This document shows positions 42,221 to 47,867 of a DNA stretch of 47,867 nucleotides, in pieces; position 1 is the first letter of the stretch; each line of letters starts with the position of its first letter. A program made the translations under genes and the position numbers. The stretch lies in NCBI GenBank assembly GCA_029227175.1, contig JAQXZK010000193.1, positions 1 through 47,867 of the forward strand. Direction: 5' to 3'. Below the pieces are notes generated by a model. The model saw only the letters and a program-made list of their open reading frames with translations, had not been told where the DNA came from and made no database searches. The DNA is from Bacteroidales bacterium (lineage in GTDB: Bacteria; Bacteroidota; Bacteroidia; Bacteroidales; Bacteroidaceae).

Positions 42221-43569
42221 GGGTTCAGTCCTTTCTGGAAATCAGGTATTCCATATCCATATATATTATCGGGATATTGGGCACGGTCGCCTAACGAGCG
42301 TACCAGCGTTATGACTTGAGTAGCGGTGAGTTCGGGACGAGCCTGCCAGAGACAGGCTACCATGCCGCAGATGAGTGGTGAAGCAAAAGATGTTCCATTC
42401 GCATGAGTCTGCACACCGTCTGTCCCCATGACGCAGGCTTCCTCGCCAACAGCCACAACATCGGGCTTGATGCGATTGTCGGCAGTGTGTCCTACAGAGG
42501 AAAATGGCGCCAGCACACCTTCTTTGTTGACTGCTCCAACAGTGATGACGTCTTTGGCATCGGCAGGAGGAGTGATTTTCTTCCATCTGCCTTTCCCCGA
42601 GTTACCGGCACTGCATACAAGTATCATGCCTTTGGCGGCTATGCGGGATGCCTGACGTGACATCAGGCTGTACTTGCCGTCAAGATGGCGTAGCTCGTAG
42701 TTGAGGCTTTTGTCATCAAATTCAAAATATCCCAGTGAGGTGTTCAGCACGTCGCAACCTACGCTGTCGGCAAATTCTACGGCAGCTGCCCAGTAATCTT
42801 GCTCAACGAGAGTCTCACTGCTTGTGTCTTCACTGCGAAGCAGCCAATAGGAAGCTTCTGGAGCGGAACCAATCATGATGTGAGGCTGATTCATTGCCAT
42901 GCACGAGAGTACTTTCATGCCGTGACTGTCTTCTGCGTAGATGTCTGCGCGCTTGTCTACAAAGTCATGTGTTCCTAAGATGCGGATATTAGACATTGCC
43001 GTAATCTTGTCGGCATTGTGAAATCCGGCGTCAATGACACCAATGGTCATGCCTTGTCCGCGAAATCCGGCTTCATGTACCTTATCTATGTTACATAGCT
43101 GTAGTTGCTTTGCAGATAAGCCATAGTAGGTGCTGTCTATGTGTTGATAGGCATTTGAGATGCTGTCTCGTTCGGTAGATCGGACGGGAGCGGAAGGTCC
43201 TTTCCAAACCAATTCAATTTCCCGGACAAAGGGGAGATGCTGAATCTCCTCTATGTTTTTCTGCTTGTTGCATGAGACGGTAACGCTGTTTTCCCATTTG
43301 CTGGTAACAAGAATTCGGACTCCACATTTTTCTATCTCCTGAATGTATTCCTGGCAGACTGGCAAGTCCAAGGAGTCGATAGCAATGTGTTGCTTTTGTC
43401 GGCGCAGGATGGCCTTCGGTGACAGAAAGGCATCGGGTTTTTCCAAGCTATAAGGGGTCTTGGCTTTGTCGGCCAGCGTAATACGGTATTTCAGTGTGTC
43501 CTGCTTCTCGGAAGAATAGGACACACTGCCTATGAATAATAAGTACAAAAGGGAGAACAATGTCCTCAT
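42217..43569 (-). CDS. S8 (subtilisin-family) serine protease, exported
   Basis: The 450-residue protein has a signal peptide (MRTLFSLLYLLFIGSVSYSS) and an N-terminal region of about 150 residues that may be an inhibitor-like propeptide (ILVTSKWENSVTVSC...). The catalytic triad is complete: D180 in GVIDAG, H216 in DSHGMKV, S394 in NGTSFASP, with oxyanion N323 in SAGNSG. It ends DFQKGLNP without a T9SS C-terminal domain, so it likely stays in the periplasm. The stop overlaps xseA by 4 bases; the ATG lies 4 bases after the DUF3857 gene. Confidence 0.92.
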   Translation of the reverse strand: MRTLFSLLYLLFIGSVSYSSEKQDTLKYRITLADKAKTPYSLEKPDAFLSPKAILRRQKQHIAIDSLDLPVCQEYIQEIEKCGVRILVTSKWENSVTVSCNKQKNIEEIQHLPFVREIELVWKGPSAPVRSTERDSISNAYQHIDSTYYGLSAKQLQLCNIDKVHEAGFRGQGMTIGVIDAGFHNADKITAMSNIRILGTHDFVDKRADIYAEDSHGMKVLSCMAMNQPHIMIGSAPEASYWLLRSEDTSSETLVEQDYWAAAVEFADSVGCDVLNTSLGYFEFDDKSLNYELRHLDGKYSLMSRQASRIAAKGMILVCSAGNSGKGRWKKITPPADAKDVITVGAVNKEGVLAPFSSVGHTADNRIKPDVVAVGEEACVMGTDGVQTHANGTSFASPLICGMVACLWQARPELTATQVITLVRSLGDRAQYPDNIYGYGIPDFQKGLNP

Positions 43570-43573
43570 TGCA

Positions 43574-45127
43574 TTACTTTGTCCGTGTTATAACCGTCGT
43601 GCTGGCCGGGTCATTCCAAACCTTGACCAGTTCGTAGAATAACGCGTATTCTTCAGCCTTGACAACCTGTTGAGTGAGGGCGAGATGGCGAACAACAGTC
43701 ACGCCTTCTGTGTTTTTGGTTGTTTCAATGCTGACGATTCCGTATTTGTTAGAGACTTTCTTGTTAGCGGGAGTAGCGACAATCTCCTGTCCGTCTTTGA
43801 CAATAATTTTTGTAGTGTATGTCTCGTTGGGAAGATAAGGAAGCAGGATGTTGCTCAGCGGCTTTGTGCCCATGGGTAACAGGCGACTCAGTGCTGCCTT
43901 GATGCCTTTCGTAGGCTGTGCAATGGAGTAGAAGGCGAAACTGTCATGTTCTTCAGTCGCTTTCACTTCCGAGAGACGCAGGGTTTCTGAAATCTCAAGA
44001 GGTGATGCATCTGCTTTCAGTTCAAGTTTATTTCCTTCCGGGTCATTGAAGGCGTAGAAGGAGGTTAGATTTGCCTGTACGGGGTCTTTGGTGTCAACGA
44101 GGATACTGTTTGACAAACCACTTGCGTTCTCATCGGTTGTTTGGATTGTCCGGACAGCTAGATTCACAGGGAGTTGGCATGCCTTGCGCAGGGCGGCTTT
44201 CAGTATCAGTTTTTCGTCGTTTGAACCGTAGGCACTTTGAATGATTTCGGCCGGAGTGCGTAGTCTGAATCCTGTCATGTCAAGATTCAAGGCGCAGTTA
44301 CCAAGCCCTTTCACATAGTTGTCAATCGCTTCTTCTTTTGCCTCGCCTGTTAATCCTTTGGTCAGTTCTTCAGCTTTTCCCTTCACTGTTTTGTCTGCAT
44401 CCAGCGGACTGTGCTTGAACAGCGTTTGGATGGCAGCCTGTTTGTCAGAGTAGGTATTGGCTACAATCACTTGTAATTTGCCTGCTGCGGGAGTGACATC
44501 GCGTCGTGTGACACAAGGCAAGTTGCTCATGCTCCAGGTTACCTGTTTCATGCCATTGGCTGTCTTTACCGTTGGTTTCACATTGCCGTTGATTAGTTCG
44601 TAGTGCAGGGGCTTGTCTGCGGGAACGTTAATTTGCAAAGTGTATTTGGTGATAGGAGACAGTTCCTGCACCGTTGCATAAATGTCTAAGGCGTCGTAAT
44701 ATCCGGCTTTCGTGTTGAGGGTATAGTCCAAGTAAATGGTAGCGCCGATTTCAAGGCCTGTATGGACGATGACTAACTCTTTCAGATGGTTGTATGCAGG
44801 TGCTCCGGCGGCAGCAGACGGGAGAACCTCTACAAATGCGTTCTCCGGAGTCTTGATGATCGTGCCATCTGACTGTCGGGTGTATGACTCGTTAATCTTG
44901 ATGTCTTGTGATAGCGGATTGTAGGTGACGAAAGTTTCGCCATACATGCTTCTGAAAGCAACATGAGAGAGCACCTTGATTTCTTTTCTCACGCGAAGGC
45001 TCTGACTGCCGTCTTCGTTCAAGGTGTATGTTTTGCTTAGTACGTTGAAAATGGCTTCACTCTTGCCGGCAGCAGAGAGCAGGCAGGGTACTAACAGGAA
45101 GATTGAGATATAGAGTATTTTTTTCAT
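43574..45127 (-). CDS. Exported DUF3857 protein without recognisable transglutaminase triad
   Basis: A 517-residue exported protein (signal MKKILYISIFLLVPCLLSAA). The first half is a DUF3857 domain: LNEDGSQSLRVRKEIKVLSHVAF, then QSDGTIIKTPENAF and GLEIGATIYLDYTLN. The second half is placed like the transglutaminase domain of its neighbour, but the G-V-C-K-D, H and D motifs are not seen (only NCALNLDMTGFRLRTPAEII), so catalysis is unlikely. It lies 2 bases downstream of a full DUF3857-transglutaminase gene and 4 bases upstream of the protease. The two DUF3857 genes probably arose by duplication. Function unknown. Confidence 0.8.
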   Translation of the reverse strand: MKKILYISIFLLVPCLLSAAGKSEAIFNVLSKTYTLNEDGSQSLRVRKEIKVLSHVAFRSMYGETFVTYNPLSQDIKINESYTRQSDGTIIKTPENAFVEVLPSAAAGAPAYNHLKELVIVHTGLEIGATIYLDYTLNTKAGYYDALDIYATVQELSPITKYTLQINVPADKPLHYELINGNVKPTVKTANGMKQVTWSMSNLPCVTRRDVTPAAGKLQVIVANTYSDKQAAIQTLFKHSPLDADKTVKGKAEELTKGLTGEAKEEAIDNYVKGLGNCALNLDMTGFRLRTPAEIIQSAYGSNDEKLILKAALRKACQLPVNLAVRTIQTTDENASGLSNSILVDTKDPVQANLTSFYAFNDPEGNKLELKADASPLEISETLRLSEVKATEEHDSFAFYSIAQPTKGIKAALSRLLPMGTKPLSNILLPYLPNETYTTKIIVKDGQEIVATPANKKVSNKYGIVSIETTKNTEGVTVVRHLALTQQVVKAEEYALFYELVKVWNDPASTTVITRTK

Positions 45128-45129
45128 AG

Positions 45130-47091
45130 TTAATTCTTTTTAATGATAAGGTGATTGCTGTAATTCTTGTGTGCGTTGACTGCCTGGCGGAAACTGTCCC
45201 AGTCGGCAGACTGGTAGATGCGTTTTTTCAGCCTGAGGTTGTTTGTGAGTGTGATTTTGTTCTTTGTCTGTGTCAACGAACCTTTAAAGTCAGCACCGCT
45301 ACCGGTCATTTGATCATTCTTTTCCGGGTTGGTCATCACATAACCGTTGGGAAGAGTCACAGTTTCATTGATGTCAATAAGGCGTGAGCAACTGTCTCTG
45401 AAGCCGTATTTGCGTTTTTCCACGGTTGTGTCGATGTTCATATAACTCTTCAGACTGTTGTAGAGATTGTTGAATGAGAATGGTTTGTAAAATAGCTCAC
45501 CGTTGTTGCCTCGCATGGCATAATTCGGAATACTATATTTAAATGTAATGCTGATAGGAGCTGCCTGATAATCTTTGGGGTTCTTTCCATAGTCCACACT
45601 CAGAAGTTTGGCATTGGGCGAAACGGCCATCAGCTGGTTTTCAAGTGAGTTCTTCCAGTCGTATTGCATGCCTAAGGTGAAGATGTTTCGAATGGCTCGG
45701 TCGCTCTGTCCTTCACCGCCGATGGTCAGCACGCCGGTCAGGTTTCCTTGTTCGTCAAGTTTGTTTTGCACTTGAATGCGAACGTAGTGATTCTCGGGTG
45801 CGGAAAGGGGAGTCAGAAGCAGGTCGCTTCCTTCAGGAACACCCGGCAGGTAGTTTTGTTGCTGTTCGGCACTGCTCCATAATTCGCGGCAGAAGGGAAC
45901 CCATGTCGGGTCAAGTGGCATGAGGGTGCCATTTGAGAGGCGTACGACAGCCACGCAGTGGTTGAAATGATCGGCAGGAATGCTTTCGACGCGGCTTCCG
46001 GCCATGGTCATTGCCGGGTATGCTTGAAATCCTGCAATGCGCAAAAAGGCGATGAGAGTGCCGGCAATGTCTTTGCAGACACCGCAGCGGTCGGTGAAGT
46101 TCATTTTGAGGTTATGAAGTGTGTAGCCTTCACCTTTACCCATGGTGATGCCGGAATAGCGGATATTATCGGCCACCCAGTGTGTCAGGGCTGCAACCTT
46201 CTCCATTTCGGTTGTCTTTCCCTTGATGATTTCGGCAACCTTCTGCTCTGCTTCAGGGATAGCGTTGAAGCTGCCATAGTCTTCGTTGACTTTGTTGAAC
46301 CATAAGGATTTGTCTTTCCAGTGGTTGGTGGATGATAGCATCAGCTTGGGAGCAGCGTCGTAGAGGTCTACCATGTTCGGCTCTCTTTGGATGGGCAGAA
46401 GGTTGTCGATAGACCATGTGTAGGTCTTGCCGTAGTCGCTATATCGCATGGAAACAGCGCAAGCTCCCTGATAGAATTGGTATTGGATGTCTTTCTCGGC
46501 CGGAATGTTCAGGTGGTAGACCTTGCGGACGGTGGGCTGTGAAACCCAGAAGGGAACGATATCGTAGAAATGTCCTCGCATGGGCGGCACGAAACGCTCT
46601 TCGTCGTCGGCAAGCAGTTGCATGTTGTCAAGCAGTGCGTAGGTAAATCCTTGTTTGTTGATTTGATAGTCTATTATGTCGCCAACCTTCAGTGCGCCCA
46701 GTTCAATCATAATCTGGCGGGCACCCCAGTAAATGGCTCTGGCGGGAGCTGCGTAGTCATAGGTTTTCTTTACATCGAGATGTTTTTTTGTGCCATCGGC
46801 GTGTGTGATGGTCACGTGCTCGAATGTGGCATGTGCGGTCAGCGGGTCGTAGTCGTAGCGGATGATGCGGTTGTCGACTGCACCTTTCTCACTTTGGATT
46901 TTGATTACCTTGTTGATGGCAAAAGAACCGGAACCAGTCGGTTTTACGGATACGGATGTGCTGTCAAGAAGAACGACATAGTCCGCTTTTTCAAAAGCAC
47001 TTGGCTGCTTGGTAGCATGGCTCGTCAAATGACTCATGCAAAAAGCTGCAGCACAGAGGATAAAAATTCTTTTTTTCATGTATGATTTCAA
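45130..47091 (-). CDS. Exported DUF3857 and transglutaminase-like protein
   Basis: A 653-residue exported protein with a signal peptide (about residues 6-26). DUF3857 spans about 30-240 (IRYDYDPLTAHATFEHVTIT, GALKVGDIIDYQINKQG). A transglutaminase-like domain follows with a full Cys-His-Asp set: C339 in CGVCKDIAG, H378 in HFNHCVAVV and D394 in PLDPTWV. The C-terminal 200 residues form a further beta-rich domain. The substrate is unknown; such proteins may act on peptides or proteins in the periplasm. The ORF starts at 47091, with another Met at 47079 (MKKRIFILC). It leads the tight minus-strand set that ends with xseB. Confidence 0.85.
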   Translation of the reverse strand: MKSYMKKRIFILCAAAFCMSHLTSHATKQPSAFEKADYVVLLDSTSVSVKPTGSGSFAINKVIKIQSEKGAVDNRIIRYDYDPLTAHATFEHVTITHADGTKKHLDVKKTYDYAAPARAIYWGARQIMIELGALKVGDIIDYQINKQGFTYALLDNMQLLADDEERFVPPMRGHFYDIVPFWVSQPTVRKVYHLNIPAEKDIQYQFYQGACAVSMRYSDYGKTYTWSIDNLLPIQREPNMVDLYDAAPKLMLSSTNHWKDKSLWFNKVNEDYGSFNAIPEAEQKVAEIIKGKTTEMEKVAALTHWVADNIRYSGITMGKGEGYTLHNLKMNFTDRCGVCKDIAGTLIAFLRIAGFQAYPAMTMAGSRVESIPADHFNHCVAVVRLSNGTLMPLDPTWVPFCRELWSSAEQQQNYLPGVPEGSDLLLTPLSAPENHYVRIQVQNKLDEQGNLTGVLTIGGEGQSDRAIRNIFTLGMQYDWKNSLENQLMAVSPNAKLLSVDYGKNPKDYQAAPISITFKYSIPNYAMRGNNGELFYKPFSFNNLYNSLKSYMNIDTTVEKRKYGFRDSCSRLIDINETVTLPNGYVMTNPEKNDQMTGSGADFKGSLTQTKNKITLTNNLRLKKRIYQSADWDSFRQAVNAHKNYSNHLIIKKN

Positions 47092-47171
47092 TTTTGAGGT
47101 TTGGAATAGGTGTATGCTACTCTTGCGGGCCCGAGGATTCGGGAGAGACGCAGGAGGTGTTTTTCGGTTTG

Positions 47172-47753
47172 TTATCTGTGTATGAGATTCATGAACTCTT
47201 CACGTGTCTTGGCCTGGTTGAAGGCACCGGTGAAGTCTGATGTGGTGGTGATGGAGTTTTGTTTTTCTACTCCACGCATTTGCATGCACATGTGGTGCGC
47301 TTCTACGACAACCATTACTCCCAGAGGATTCAGGGTGTCCTGAATGCACTGTTTGATTTGTGATGTCATGCGTTCCTGTACCTGAAGCCGATGTGAGTAG
47401 ATATCGACAACACGTGCTATCTTGCTGAGACCGGTGATGTAGCCGTTGGGAATGTAGGCTACGTGTGCTTTACCGTAGAATGGCAACATATGGTGTTCGC
47501 AGAGGGAAAAGAAGTCTATGTCGCGAACGATGACCATTTGGCTGTATTCTTCTTTAAATTTGGCGGAGTTTAATACGGCTTGAGGGTCCATCTCGTAGCC
47601 ATGTGTGAGGGTAAGCATGGCTTTGGCTACGCGTTCCGGAGTCTTGATGAGTCCTTCTCTATCTTTGTCTTCTCCAAGCAGGGTCAGGATTCTGCTGTAG
47701 TGTTCTTTGAGCTCTTCCAGTGCCGGAGAGTTGATTATGGGATTTTCAAGCAT
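47172..47753 (-). CDS. folE: GTP cyclohydrolase I
   Basis: Opens GTP to 7,8-dihydroneopterin triphosphate, the first step of folate and of queuosine precursor synthesis. The 193-residue product has [13 protein letters not shown], the zinc and catalytic region [40 protein letters not shown] and the second zinc Cys in HMCMQMRGV. Complete and of normal length. It follows the SPOR gene by 6 bases on the same strand. The enzyme supplies the substrate used by QueD/PTPS, encoded about 23 kb away. Confidence 0.96.
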   Translation of the reverse strand: MLENPIINSPALEELKEHYSRILTLLGEDKDREGLIKTPERVAKAMLTLTHGYEMDPQAVLNSAKFKEEYSQMVIVRDIDFFSLCEHHMLPFYGKAHVAYIPNGYITGLSKIARVVDIYSHRLQVQERMTSQIKQCIQDTLNPLGVMVVVEAHHMCMQMRGVEKQNSITTTSDFTGAFNQAKTREEFMNLIHR

Positions 47754-47759
47754 TTTGTT

Positions 47760-47867
47760 TTATTGGATGGTGATGTTGATTTGGTCCTTGATGATGGAAA
47801 CTTCCTTAAATGTCCCGGTAGCTCGCAGTTTGCGCATCATGGCATCTGCTTCTTCTATACTTTTGTA
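47760..47867 (-). CDS. SPOR-domain protein (C-terminal 35 residues only; 5' part outside window)
   Basis: The minus strand is open from the window's end to a TAA at 47760-47762. The 35 residues (YKSIEEADAMMRKLRATG, then FKEVSIIKDQINITIQ) look like the last helix and strand of a SPOR domain, which binds denuded glycan at the division septum. In Bacteroidetes a SPOR protein commonly precedes folE. Only 6 bases separate the two genes. Confidence 0.75.
   Translation of the reverse strand, partial: YKSIEEADAMMRKLRATGTFKEVSIIKDQINITIQ

Noticed and set aside
47092..47171. Terminator between folE and the transglutaminase gene
   Set aside because: The small CCCGA/TCGGG hairpin has only 5 bp and no U-run on the minus strand.

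Overview
The window looks like chromosomal DNA of a Bacteroidetes bacterium, most likely a Prevotella-like member of the Bacteroidales. The support is a SprA/Sov type 9 secretion translocon, Bacteroidetes-only families (DUF5683, DUF3822, DUF6261-like, paired DUF3857 proteins), and recurrent promoter boxes of the TAnnTTTG type (-7), a few with a TTTG/TTG element about 20 bases upstream. Shine-Dalgarno sequences are weak throughout. No rRNA, tRNA, integrase, transposase or CRISPR array was seen.

Region 1 (1-10.4 kb) is a housekeeping block: the 3' part of ftsH, then cdsA, facing the surE-lpxB pair; then a plus-strand run parA-parB-DUF5683-lytic transglycosylase-rel. It links membrane quality control, phospholipid and lipid A synthesis, chromosome segregation, wall remodelling and (p)ppGpp metabolism. 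Region 2 (10.4-18.5 kb) holds a MerR regulator and M23 peptidase pair, divergent alaS, a RecD-like helicase, and a three-gene run (membrane-anchored pseudopilin-shaped protein, DUF3822, rsmD).

Region 3 (18.5-22.3 kb) is the accessory part. It is visibly more AT-rich than both flanks. It carries a minus-strand cassette: a CoiA-like zinc/nuclease protein fused to a DUF2493/SLOG domain; a secreted protein of four aromatic repeats; a 20-codon ORF that follows the repeat gene's stop codon in the same frame and overlaps the next start; and a protein that resembles the uracil-DNA glycosylase superfamily. Behind it lie four tandem copies of a 42-bp unit. This is the best candidate for an undescribed system, possibly defence or DNA uptake/processing. 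The function is inference.

Region 4 (22.3-26.2 kb) has a DUF6261-like protein with a clear promoter, a PTPS/QueD-like enzyme with a zinc-ribbon tail and no recognisable catalytic Cys, an outer-membrane protein and an AraC regulator. Region 5 (26.2-36 kb) is ruvA-sprA on the minus strand and a divergent GT4 glycosyltransferase whose promoter lies in an exact 51-bp duplication. A gene-free, repeat-rich stretch follows.

Region 6 (36-47.9 kb) is all minus strand: a GH109-like lipoprotein; ilvE-trmB-mrp; a tightly packed set (DUF3857-transglutaminase, DUF3857, subtilase, xseA, xseB) with 2-4 base gaps or 4-base overlaps; then folE and the last 35 codons of a SPOR-domain protein. Start codons were moved inward from the longest ORF where family length or N-terminal similarity argued for it. 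Functional names come from motifs read by eye, not from database searches.
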